Assembly: GCA_958296295.1 (NCBI GenBank)
Contig: OY282460.1
Span: 1,116,001-1,180,000, forward strand
Reading direction: 5' to 3'
DNA: 64,000 bases
Source: an uncultured Pseudomonadales bacterium
GTDB lineage: Bacteria; Pseudomonadota; Gammaproteobacteria; Pseudomonadales; Azotimanducaceae
The notes under the pieces: generated by a model
What the model was told of the DNA's origin: nothing
The model's database searches: none
The model's input: only the letters and a program-made list of their open reading frames with translations
Position numbers and translations under genes: made by a program
Shown here: positions 8,399 through 16,583 of the stretch, piece after piece
How positions within the stretch are numbered: position 1 is the stretch's first letter
Layout of the letters: each line of letters begins with the position of its first letter

Positions 8399-10432
8399 AT
8401 GGGAGATCTTGTCGCCACGCTGCCAGTCAGAGCTTTGGCGGTGGTTTTCGCGGTGGCTTTGGCGGCGGCGTCGCACGCCACGGATGACACTCCCCGTCAG
8501 CCCGCCGCGGCCGCGGTGGAAGCGGCGCCCGAGGGTGCCTACCCCTTGGAATACTGGGCGTTGCGGCCGGTGACGCGCAACGTCCGCGTATCGCCGGACG
8601 GCAAACGCCTGGCTTTGATGCGCATCGCTTCGCGCGACGGCGACCCGACCATCGAGATCTACGATGCGGCGGACCTGAAAAAGGAACCGTTCCGCGTCAA
8701 CGCGGATCCGATGGAGATCGAGGGTTTCTCGTGGGTCTCTGACAAGCATATTCTCTTTCGGGCGCGGCAGAAGGTGCGCAAGATCATCGACGACTTCAAC
8801 CAAGGCGTTTACCGCCGGCGGTTCGCAATACTCGACGTGGAGAAGAAGAAAGTGAGCAGCTTCGGTATCCCGGGGCGGCTGGGTATCGCGAGTTTGCTCC
8901 CTGAGCAACCGGACAAAATCATTGTGGGGATCGTATCGGGCGGCGGCGGCGGGCCGGGGGCAAGAAACTCGATCTTCCGCCCTCCCGCGTACTACGAGCT
9001 AGACTTGGAGAAGGGCACGAAGAAGCTGCTGATTCGCGGCAAAATTTCGCTCAGCCAGTACGAATTCGACAGCGAGGGAAACCCTTGGCTGGCACTAGGG
9101 TTCGACGAGCGCAAGAAGGAGTATGTTTGGTATCACCGCCAAGCGGGCGCAAAGGACTGGAACGAGATCCGCCGCCTGCACGAGGACAGCTTCGAGGACT
9201 TTGGCATAGGAGGTTTTGATGTTGATCGTAGAGATCAACTCTTCGTCACCGCCCACGCCGGTCACGACACCACGGGTCTTTATTCACTGAACGTGACCAC
9301 CGGCAAAATGGCGCTGATTGATCGACGCGATGATGTGGATATCGGGGGTCTCTTGTTCAGCTCTCGGGAGTGGACCGACCCGGACCGGGTCGTGGGCTAC
9401 AGCTACTTCACGGATCGAGTGCATCGGGAGTACATCGACGAAGAGGCCGCCGCGACCCACGCGCAACTGGCCGGCATCATACCCGACGCGCACAATGTCA
9501 GCATCACGAGCCGCTCGCGAGATGGCGCGACCTTGACCGTTACCAATTCCGGGCCGCGAGACCCAGGCACCCACTACCTCTTGAAAGATGGCCGTTTCAG
9601 CCCCGTAGGCAGTGTGCAACCGTTGCTCGAAAGCGAGAAATTGGCGGACGTGGAGTACATCACATACAAGTCGCGGGATGGAAAGGACATTCGCGGCTAC
9701 CTAACCGTCCCCCACGGCAAGCCGCCGTTCCCGCTGATCGTCCTGCCACACGGCGGCCCGTTCGTCCCCGAGTTGGTGTCCTACGACAAGTGGGGGCAAC
9801 TGTTTGCGAACAACGGCTACATGGTGCTGCAGCCGCAATATCGGGGGTCGAGAAATTACGGTCTGGGCTTCTACACCTCGGCGTTCCTTGGATCCGAAGG
9901 CGGACAGGGCGGCGGCAGAATGCAGGACGACAAAGACGATGGAGCGCTGTTCTTGGTCGAGCAAGGCCGCGCGGACCCGGATCGCATGGCGATGTTCGGT
10001 TGGTCCTACGGCGGCTACGCGGCCGCGGTGGCGGCTTCGCGCACACCGCAGCTATACCAGTGCGTCGTGGCCGGGGCTTCGGTATTCGACAACTTGCAAC
10101 AGGTCAACTACTACCGTGATCGCCTTAGCGGTGCGCAGGAAGTGGAACAACTGCGCATGTGGGACGATAGCGTCTCGCCGATCAAGGAAGTTGAGAAGGT
10201 GAACGTGCCGATGCTCATCGTACACGGCGATGTCGACCAGCGCGTGCCCGTGGAACACGCGAAAAAGTACATCAAGGCGTTGCAGGAACACGACAAGCCC
10301 CACAAGTACATCGAGCTGGAAGGCGCTGACCACTTCAGCAACACTTGGTCCTTCGACCACGAGCTTGAGATCTATTCGGCCACGCTGGACTTCCTGGCCA
10401 ACGACTGCGGATTCCAAAAGACCTCGATCTAA
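8399..10432 (+). CDS. S9 family (prolyl oligopeptidase-type) serine peptidase, copy 1
   Basis: A 677-residue secreted S9 peptidase that would cut short peptides in the periplasm. A signal peptide (residues 1-25, ending ASHA) is followed by a beta-propeller-like N-terminal half (motif RNVRVSPDGKRLALMR) and an alpha/beta hydrolase half. The catalytic triad is visible: Ser536 in GWSYGG, Asp613 in HGDVDQRVP, His645 in GADHF. The start is the ATG with AGGAG nine bases upstream; a longer frame overlapping the receptor stop is possible but lacks a ribosome-binding site. It is very probably cotranscribed with the TonB receptor before it. Its C-terminal two thirds are almost identical at DNA level to copy 2 at 11.3 kb. 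Confidence 0.93.
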   Translation: MGDLVATLPVRALAVVFAVALAAASHATDDTPRQPAAAAVEAAPEGAYPLEYWALRPVTRNVRVSPDGKRLALMRIASRDGDPTIEIYDAADLKKEPFRVNADPMEIEGFSWVSDKHILFRARQKVRKIIDDFNQGVYRRRFAILDVEKKKVSSFGIPGRLGIASLLPEQPDKIIVGIVSGGGGGPGARNSIFRPPAYYELDLEKGTKKLLIRGKISLSQYEFDSEGNPWLALGFDERKKEYVWYHRQAGAKDWNEIRRLHEDSFEDFGIGGFDVDRRDQLFVTAHAGHDTTGLYSLNVTTGKMALIDRRDDVDIGGLLFSSREWTDPDRVVGYSYFTDRVHREYIDEEAAATHAQLAGIIPDAHNVSITSRSRDGATLTVTNSGPRDPGTHYLLKDGRFSPVGSVQPLLESEKLADVEYITYKSRDGKDIRGYLTVPHGKPPFPLIVLPHGGPFVPELVSYDKWGQLFANNGYMVLQPQYRGSRNYGLGFYTSAFLGSEGGQGGGRMQDDKDDGALFLVEQGRADPDRMAMFGWSYGGYAAAVAASRTPQLYQCVVAGASVFDNLQQVNYYRDRLSGAQEVEQLRMWDDSVSPIKEVEKVNVPMLIVHGDVDQRVPVEHAKKYIKALQEHDKPHKYIELEGADHFSNTWSFDHELEIYSATLDFLANDCGFQKTSI

Positions 10433-10491
10433 CCGCCGCTGCACGGCACCGTTGGCCAAAGAACGCAAGCACTTAGCCAACTTTCGGCAGC

Positions 10492-10710
10492 CTAGGCGGT
10501 GGCTGGGCGCGTGTCGCCGCGGCAGAAGGCGGCGATGCTGCGGGCGGTTTCGCGGCTGATGTCCGGGCAGCAAATCGGGAACATTTCCGTGCCGTGGATG
10601 GTGCCCATCACTTGGCGGCAGGCGGCCGGCACGCCGGCGGTCAGCAGCAGCCGGTAGAAACCGACGCCCTCGTCGCGGAGCGGATCGAACTCGTTGACGC
10701 TCACCATCGT
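10492..10710 (-). pseudogene. 3' fragment of HSL-type alpha/beta hydrolase
   Basis: About 70 codons that match, essentially identically, the C-terminal end of the hydrolase gene at 13424-14470, from MVSVNEFDPL to the stop. Homology ends abruptly at about 10710, where an S9 peptidase fragment on the opposite strand begins. It is a by-product of the tandem duplication of the peptidase-hydrolase unit and lacks the oxyanion and nucleophile motifs, so it cannot be an active enzyme. Confidence 0.85.
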
Positions 10711-11144
10711 TGTTCAAAGGCGAAGATCTGGCGGATGTGGAGTACCACACCTACCGTGCGAGAGACGGGCGCGGGATCGCCGCGTATGTGACCTTTCCTG
10801 CCGGCGAACCGCCCCATCCTCTGGTGGTATTGTCGCACGGCGGCCCGTTCGCCCGCGACCGGCCCAGCTACGACAAGTGGGCGCAGCTATTGGCGAACCA
10901 CGGCTATCTCGTCATTCAACCGCAGTTCCGCGGCTCCACCGGCTATGGCGAGACGTCGTGCCGCGCGGCGTACGCGGAGGGCGGCCAACAGGGCCACAAG
11001 ATGCAGGACGACAAAGACGACGCCGCGCTGTACTTGGTGGAGAAGGGCCTCGCCGACCCGGACCGGATGGCGATGTTCGGCTGGTCGTACGGCGGCTACG
11101 CGGCCGCGGCGTCGCAGAACGACTGCGGGCCGGACGGTCTATAG
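10710..11144 (+). pseudogene. Internal fragment of a third S9 peptidase
   Basis: A 144-codon open stretch covering the catalytic core of an S9 peptidase (LSHGGPFARD, MQDDKDDAALYLVE, GWSYGGYAA). It lacks the propeller half and the Asp/His part of the triad. After GGYAAAA it jumps directly to the family's C-terminal end NDCG, an internal deletion of roughly 100 codons. It resembles the peptidase at 50.8-52.8 kb at least as much as its neighbours. This suggests that three or more S9 genes once stood here. Confidence 0.8.
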
Positions 11145-11346
11145 CGCTGGCATCTGGAGGCGCCCGGCTCTGGCCGGTGGGCGCTAGTCGTTGGGAAGGG
11201 CGTCGAGTACGCCCTTCTCTTTGGGCCTTTTGGGCGCTTGTCGCCGCGGCCGAGGTGGAAGCTGCTCCGCCGCGCGGCGTAACGTTCGCGCAACGTTGCG
11301 GGGCCAAAATCCCCCCAATCAGGGATCCACCGGGAGGTGAGCAACG

Positions 11347-13359
11347 ATGTTCCGCTTGAGTCATCGTCAGACGGCTAGTGCCGCGGCAACGTTGGCGTTG
11401 CTACTCGCGCCAGCCGCGTTCGCGCAAGAGGCGCAAGACAACAGTGATGAGGTGCGCGACGGCGCTTACCCCTTGGAGTACTGGGCGTTGCGGCCGGTGA
11501 TGCGCAACGTCCGCGTATCGCCAGATGGCAAACGCTTGGGCTTGATGCGCATCGCTTCGCGCGACAGCGACCCGGTCATCGAGATCTACGACGCGGCGGA
11601 CTTGAAAAAGGAACCGTTCCGCGTCAACGCGGATCCGATGGAGATCTATCAATTTTGGTGGGTCTCCGACAAGCAGATTGTTTTTGTTGCGCGGCAGAAG
11701 GTGCGCAAGATCATCGACGACTTCAACCAAGGCGTCTACCGCTGGCGGTTCGCAATACTCGATGTGGAGAAGAAGAAAGTGAGCAACTTCGGTATCCCGG
11801 GGCGGCTGACTATCGCGAGCTTTCTCCCTGAGCAACCCGACAAAATCATTGTGGGGATCGTATCGGGCGGCGGCGGCGGGCCGGGGGCAAGAAGCTCGGT
11901 CTTCCGCCCTACCGCGTACTACGAGCTAGACTTGGAGAAGGGCACGAAGAAGCTGCTGGTTCGCGGCAAAATTTCGCTCAGCCGGTATCGTTTCGACAGC
12001 GAGGGAAACCCTTGGCTGACACGAGGGTTCGACAAGCGCAAGAAGGAGTATGTTTGGTATCACCGCCAAGCGGGCGCAAAGGACTGGAACGAGATCCACC
12101 GCCTGCACGAGGACAGCTTCGAGGACTTTTATGTAGGAGGTTTTGATGTTGATCGTAGAGATCAACTCTTCGTCACCGCCCACGCCGGTCACGACACCAC
12201 GGGCCTTTATTCACTGAACGTGACCACCGGCAAAATGACACTGATTGATCGACGCGATGATGTGGATATCGGGGGTCTCTTGTTCAGCTCTCGGGAGTGG
12301 ACCGACCCGGACCGGGTCGTGGGCTACAGCTACTTCACGGATCGAGTGCATCGGGAGTACATCGACGAAGAGGCCGCCGCGACCCACGCGCAACTGGCCG
12401 GCATCATACCCGACGCGCACAATGTCAGCATCACGAGCCGCTCGCGAGATGGCGCGACCTTGACCGTTACCAATTCCGGGCCGCGAGACCCAGGCACCCA
12501 CTACCTCTTGAAAGATGGCCGTTTCAGCCCCGTGGGCAGTGTGCAACCGTTGCTCGAAAGCGAGAAATTGGCGGACGTGGAGTACATCACATACAAGTCG
12601 CGGGATGGAAAGGACATTCGCGGCTACCTAACCGTCCCCCACGGCAAGCCGCCGTTCCCGCTGATCGTCCTGCCACACGGCGGCCCGTTCGTCCGCGAGT
12701 CGGTGTCCTACGACAAGTGGGGGCAAATGTTTGCGAACAACGGGTACATGGTGCTGCAGCCGCAATATCGGGGGTCGAGAAATTACGGTCTGGGCTTCTA
12801 CACCTCGGCGTTCCTTGGATCCGAAGGCGGACAGGGCGGCGGCAGAATGCAGGACGACAAGGACGACGGAGCGCTGTTCTTGGTCGAGCAAGGCCGCGCG
12901 GACCCGGATCGCATGGCGATGTTCGGGTGGTCCTACGGCGGCTACGCGGCCGCGGTGGCGGCTTCGCGCACACCGCAGCTATACCAGTGCGTCGTGGCCG
13001 GGGCTTCGGTATTCGACAACTTGCAACAGGTCAACTACTACCGTGATCGCCTTAGCGGTGCGCAAGAGGTGGAACAACTGCGCATGTGGGACGATAGCGT
13101 CTCGCCGATCAAGGAAGTTGAGAAGGTGAACGTGCCGATGCTCATCGTACACGGCGATGTCGACCAGCGCGTGCCCGTGGAACACGCGAAAAAGTACATC
13201 AAGGCGTTGCAGGAACACGACAAGCCCCACAAGTACATCGAGCTGGAAGGCGCTGACCACTTCAGCGACACGTGGTTCTTCGAACACGAGCTTGAGGTCT
13301 ACACGGCCACGCTGGACTTCCTGGCCAACGACTGCGGATTCGAAAAGAGTTCGCCCTAG
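11347..13359 (+). CDS. S9 family serine peptidase, copy 2
   Basis: A 670-residue paralogue of copy 1 with the same layout. The signal peptide ends near AAFAQEA, followed by a propeller-like half and a hydrolase half with Ser529 in GWSYGG, Asp in HGDVDQRVP and His in GADHF. The start is an ATG after GGGAGGTGAGCAACG, a strong ribosome-binding site. The first 25 residues differ from copy 1, the next 250 are similar, and from FDVDRRDQ onward only a handful of residues differ (for example FVPELV versus FVRESV). No receptor gene directly precedes it, so it may have its own promoter in 11145-11346. Confidence 0.93.
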   Translation: MFRLSHRQTASAAATLALLLAPAAFAQEAQDNSDEVRDGAYPLEYWALRPVMRNVRVSPDGKRLGLMRIASRDSDPVIEIYDAADLKKEPFRVNADPMEIYQFWWVSDKQIVFVARQKVRKIIDDFNQGVYRWRFAILDVEKKKVSNFGIPGRLTIASFLPEQPDKIIVGIVSGGGGGPGARSSVFRPTAYYELDLEKGTKKLLVRGKISLSRYRFDSEGNPWLTRGFDKRKKEYVWYHRQAGAKDWNEIHRLHEDSFEDFYVGGFDVDRRDQLFVTAHAGHDTTGLYSLNVTTGKMTLIDRRDDVDIGGLLFSSREWTDPDRVVGYSYFTDRVHREYIDEEAAATHAQLAGIIPDAHNVSITSRSRDGATLTVTNSGPRDPGTHYLLKDGRFSPVGSVQPLLESEKLADVEYITYKSRDGKDIRGYLTVPHGKPPFPLIVLPHGGPFVRESVSYDKWGQMFANNGYMVLQPQYRGSRNYGLGFYTSAFLGSEGGQGGGRMQDDKDDGALFLVEQGRADPDRMAMFGWSYGGYAAAVAASRTPQLYQCVVAGASVFDNLQQVNYYRDRLSGAQEVEQLRMWDDSVSPIKEVEKVNVPMLIVHGDVDQRVPVEHAKKYIKALQEHDKPHKYIELEGADHFSDTWFFEHELEVYTATLDFLANDCGFEKSSP

Positions 13360-13423
13360 CCGCTGCACGGCGCCGTTGGCTGAAGAGAACTCAAGAAGCC
13401 ACTCGGCGCCAACTTTCGGCAGC

Positions 13424-14470
13424 CTAGGCGGTGGCTGGGCGCGTGTCGCCGCGGCAGAAGGCGGCGATGCTGCGGGCGGTTTCGCGGCTGATGTCCGGGC
13501 AGCAAATCGGGAACATTTCCGTGCCGTGGATGGTGCCCATCACTTGGCGGCAGGCGGCCGGCACGCCGGCGGTCAGCAGCAGCCGGTAGAAACCGACGCC
13601 CTCGTCGCGGAGCGGATCGAACTCGTTGACGCTCACCATCGTCGGCGGCAGACCGCGCACGTCCTCCACGGTAGCGAACCCCGGCCAAGCCAGCGGGTCG
13701 CGGCGGTTGAAGGCGTCGATGCCGTAGGCCAGCCGGCCGCGGTTGTTGTGCAAGTTCATCAGAATGCCGTTGTTGCCGTAGGACGAGGGATTCTCCGGCA
13801 GCGGCCATTGACCGGCGATGTACGGGCACAGCGCATAGAGCCCCGCAACTAGCCGCACGTCGCCATCGCGCTTCAACTTCATGCCCGTGGCGAGGGTGAG
13901 GTTGCCGCCGCCGCTCTCCCCGGCAACGATGATCCGCGCCGTATCGATGCCGTGCTCGGCAGCGTGCTCGGCCAGCCAGCGCACGCCGGAGACGCAATCG
14001 TTCAGTCCTGCGGGAAACGGCGCCACCTCGGGCGCCGACGACGGCGTGATGGCGTTGCGGAAGTCCACCATCGCCACCGCCACGCCTTGCGCCGCGATGA
14101 TGCGGCCCCACGCTTGGTAGTTGGCCATGAAGCAAGACGCGGACTGCATGCCGCCGCCGTGGATGTAGTAGACGCAAGGCGCCGGTTCGTCGATCCGCGG
14201 CCGCACCATGCAGATCTTCACGGTGTTGGCGTCCGGCTCGGATGTGAACTCCAACGTGGTGGTGGTCAGCCCGGTGGACGGCGCCACCTCCTCGCTGTCG
14301 CACGCCGCGAGCCACTCTTGCGCGCCTTTGGCTCGCGCCATCGCTTCGTTGCTTTGCGCCTCTGCCAGAAGCTGCTCGCGGCTTTCGGCATCCGCCTCAA
14401 GCGGCGCATCGAACCCGCCGAACATGGCCTTGATACGCGGATCGATGCCCGGCACCGAGCTGATTCCCAT
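13424..14470 (-). CDS. HSL-type alpha/beta hydrolase (esterase)
   Basis: A 348-residue hydrolase of the hormone-sensitive lipase branch. The oxyanion-hole motif is YIHGGGMQ, the nucleophile Ser is in GESGGGN, the acid is probably in NEFDPLRDEG, and the catalytic His is likely in GTIHG. Such enzymes split carboxyl esters; the substrate is unknown. No signal peptide is seen, so it is probably cytoplasmic. I chose the ATG preceded by a G-rich GGTGGGGGGACGCC; the frame is open for 22 codons further upstream. It is convergent with S9 peptidase copy 2, the same arrangement as the fragment at 10.5-10.7 kb. Confidence 0.88.
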   Translation of the reverse strand: MGISSVPGIDPRIKAMFGGFDAPLEADAESREQLLAEAQSNEAMARAKGAQEWLAACDSEEVAPSTGLTTTTLEFTSEPDANTVKICMVRPRIDEPAPCVYYIHGGGMQSASCFMANYQAWGRIIAAQGVAVAMVDFRNAITPSSAPEVAPFPAGLNDCVSGVRWLAEHAAEHGIDTARIIVAGESGGGNLTLATGMKLKRDGDVRLVAGLYALCPYIAGQWPLPENPSSYGNNGILMNLHNNRGRLAYGIDAFNRRDPLAWPGFATVEDVRGLPPTMVSVNEFDPLRDEGVGFYRLLLTAGVPAACRQVMGTIHGTEMFPICCPDISRETARSIAAFCRGDTRPATA

Positions 14471-14601
14471 GGCGTCCCCCCACCAAAACCTGACCGTGCG
14501 CGCCTCAGCGGTGCGCGTCAGCGCAAACAGTACCATGTTGGCTGGCCGTCTTTGCTACGATTGGCGGCGAGCCCAACACGCAAGGCAGAAGGAGCAACGT
14601 C

Positions 14602-15372
14602 GTGCTAGCCGTCATCTCCCCCGCCAAATCGCTCGATTTCCACACGCTGTCCAGCACGCGCAAGGCCAGCACCCCCGTTTTCCTGGACGACGCCGCCACG
14701 CTCATCGACGGCCTCTCGAAACTCGCGCCCGGCGACGTTTCGGACCTCATGGGCATCAGCACGAAGCTCGGCGAGCTGAACTGCGATCGCTACAACGAGT
14801 GGCGCAGGGACACCGCCGGCGGCAAACAAGCGGCGCTGGCTTTCACCGGCGACGTGTACATGGGCCTCGAAGCCTGGAACCTGGGCGCTCGCGAACTCAC
14901 CTCCCTGCAAAGGCGCGTGCGGATCCTCTCCGGCTTGTACGGGCTGCTGCGTCCGCTCGACAAGATCCACCCGTACCGGCTGGAGATGGGCACCCGTTTC
15001 GCCACGGCCCGCGGTCGCGATCTTTACGCTTTTTGGGGAGACCGCGTGACCCGGGCGCTGAACGAGACCATCGCCTCGCACCGCAACAAGACGTTGGTGA
15101 ACCTCGCTTCCAAGGAGTATTGGAGCGCTGTCGACCCGGATGCCCTGGAAGCGAAGGTGCTCCATACCCGCTTCCTCGATCGCAAGAACGGCCAGTACAA
15201 GATGATCAGTTTCTTCGCCAAAAAGGCGCGCGGATTGATGGCCGGCTACATCGCCCGCAACAGGGTGGAGACGGTGAAAGCTCTCAAGGCGTTCGATTGG
15301 CAAGGCTACCGCTACTCGGCAACCCGTTCGGACGACCGCGAGTTGACGTTTGTTCGCGAGGAGCGGCCCTAG
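14602..15372 (+). CDS. yaaA: Peroxide stress protein YaaA (DUF328/UPF0246)
   Basis: A 256-residue protein of the YaaA family. In E. coli YaaA limits free iron during hydrogen-peroxide stress and binds DNA. Family signatures are visible: the N-terminal LAVISPAKSLDF, the central GDVYMGLEAW, RILSGLYGLLRPLD, and SFFAKKARGLMAGYI toward the C-terminus. The start is a GTG after AAGGAGCAACGTC. The length matches the family. It is monocistronic, flanked by the divergent hydrolase and by the ABC exporter operon. Confidence 0.95.
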   Translation: MLAVISPAKSLDFHTLSSTRKASTPVFLDDAATLIDGLSKLAPGDVSDLMGISTKLGELNCDRYNEWRRDTAGGKQAALAFTGDVYMGLEAWNLGARELTSLQRRVRILSGLYGLLRPLDKIHPYRLEMGTRFATARGRDLYAFWGDRVTRALNETIASHRNKTLVNLASKEYWSAVDPDALEAKVLHTRFLDRKNGQYKMISFFAKKARGLMAGYIARNRVETVKALKAFDWQGYRYSATRSDDRELTFVREERP

Positions 15373-15374
15373 GA

Positions 15375-15477
15375 GCCGAGCCGGCGCGGCCGCCGAAATC
15401 GGCGGGGAACTTGAAACCGGGGCGCTTGTCTATCAGCCGAGCGCGCGCCTGACGTTGGCCGGCGGCGCCGGCTCGGC
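15375..15477. repeat. 13-bp inverted repeat after yaaA
   Basis: GCCGAGCCGGCGC at 15375-15387 is the perfect reverse complement of 15465-15477, with 77 bases between. It begins three bases after the yaaA stop. It could close a long-stem RNA structure or be a relic. It is not followed by a T run, so it is not a classical terminator. Confidence 0.6.
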
Positions 15478-15647
15478 CAGGGGTGGAATCGCGACGGTTC
15501 GCTTTGTATCGTTGCGCCGCCTCGCGGCCTTGGCGGGCCTGGAGGGTTCCAAGGGACGGATGGCGCTCGGGGCGGGAGCTTCGGGCTTGGATTTCGTGCA
15601 ACGCTCAAGTTGCACAGGTTGCTCATGCTAAGAGGAGGCGATTGGAA

Positions 15648-16583
15648 GTGATCGACGCGGAAGGGTTGACGCGCCGATATGGCGAGACGTTGGCGGTGGA
15701 CTCCGTCAGCTTCTCTATCGGAAGCGGCGAGATCGTGGGGTTGCTTGGCCACAACGGTGCGGGCAAGACCACCATTATGAAGATGGTTACGGGGTACTTG
15801 GAGCCGAGCGCCGGCACGGTGCGCGTGGACGGCGTTGACGTCGCCCAAGATCCCGGCCGGGCGCAGGCGATGCTCGGTTATCTGCCGGAGAACTGCCCGG
15901 TGTACCCGGAAATGACCGTCGTGGACTACTTGGACTACATGGCGGGGTTGCGGGGCGTTTCCGACCGGCCCCGGGCTCTGCGTCAAGTGCTGGCCGCCAC
16001 GGATCTCGCGGGTCGCGCGTTGGACGCCATCGGCACGCTGTCGCGCGGCTACCAGCAGCGCGTTGGGGTCGCCGGAGCGATCGTTCACGAGCCGCGCGTT
16101 CTCATACTGGACGAACCCACCAACGGTTTGGATCCGTCCCAAACCGAGCACATGCGGCAACTCATCCTGCGCCTTGCCGAGCGCGCCACGGTGATCCTCT
16201 CCACGCACATCATGCAGGAAGTGGACGCCGTGTGCGATCGCGTGATGATCCTGCGCGCCGGCGCGCTGGCGGTGGACGAGCAATTGGCGGCGCTCAAGCA
16301 GAGCGCCCGCGTCACCTTGGCCACGGACGCCCGGCAAGACGCGGTGCAGGCGGCTGTTGGCGACTTCGCCCAGGTTTCTTCCCGCGATGGTGGTTTCGCG
16401 TTCGATTTCGGCAACGGCGCAGGCGTTGCACACACCGCGGAACTCGCGCAGCGCCTGGTGGCCGGCGGGGTGTCCATACACGGCCTCGCGGCCGAAAAGC
16501 GCGACTTGGAAGCCGTCTTCCGAGAAGTGAACGCGGCCACCAAGGCGTCCGCGGGGAACGAGGAGACGACCGATGCGAATTGA
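15648..16583 (+). CDS. ABC transporter ATP-binding protein (Gld/Nos-type)
   Basis: A 311-residue ABC ATPase that powers the membrane protein encoded next. Walker A is GHNGAGKTT, the signature motif is LSRGYQQR and Walker B is VLILDEPTNGLDP, followed by the switch His in ILSTHIMQEVD. The C-terminal 80 residues form the extension seen in GldA/NosF-like ATPases. The start is a GTG nine bases after AGGAGG (15633-15638). The stop overlaps the next gene by 11 bases, so the two are translationally coupled. Confidence 0.93.
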   Translation: MIDAEGLTRRYGETLAVDSVSFSIGSGEIVGLLGHNGAGKTTIMKMVTGYLEPSAGTVRVDGVDVAQDPGRAQAMLGYLPENCPVYPEMTVVDYLDYMAGLRGVSDRPRALRQVLAATDLAGRALDAIGTLSRGYQQRVGVAGAIVHEPRVLILDEPTNGLDPSQTEHMRQLILRLAERATVILSTHIMQEVDAVCDRVMILRAGALAVDEQLAALKQSARVTLATDARQDAVQAAVGDFAQVSSRDGGFAFDFGNGAGVAHTAELAQRLVAGGVSIHGLAAEKRDLEAVFREVNAATKASAGNEETTDAN

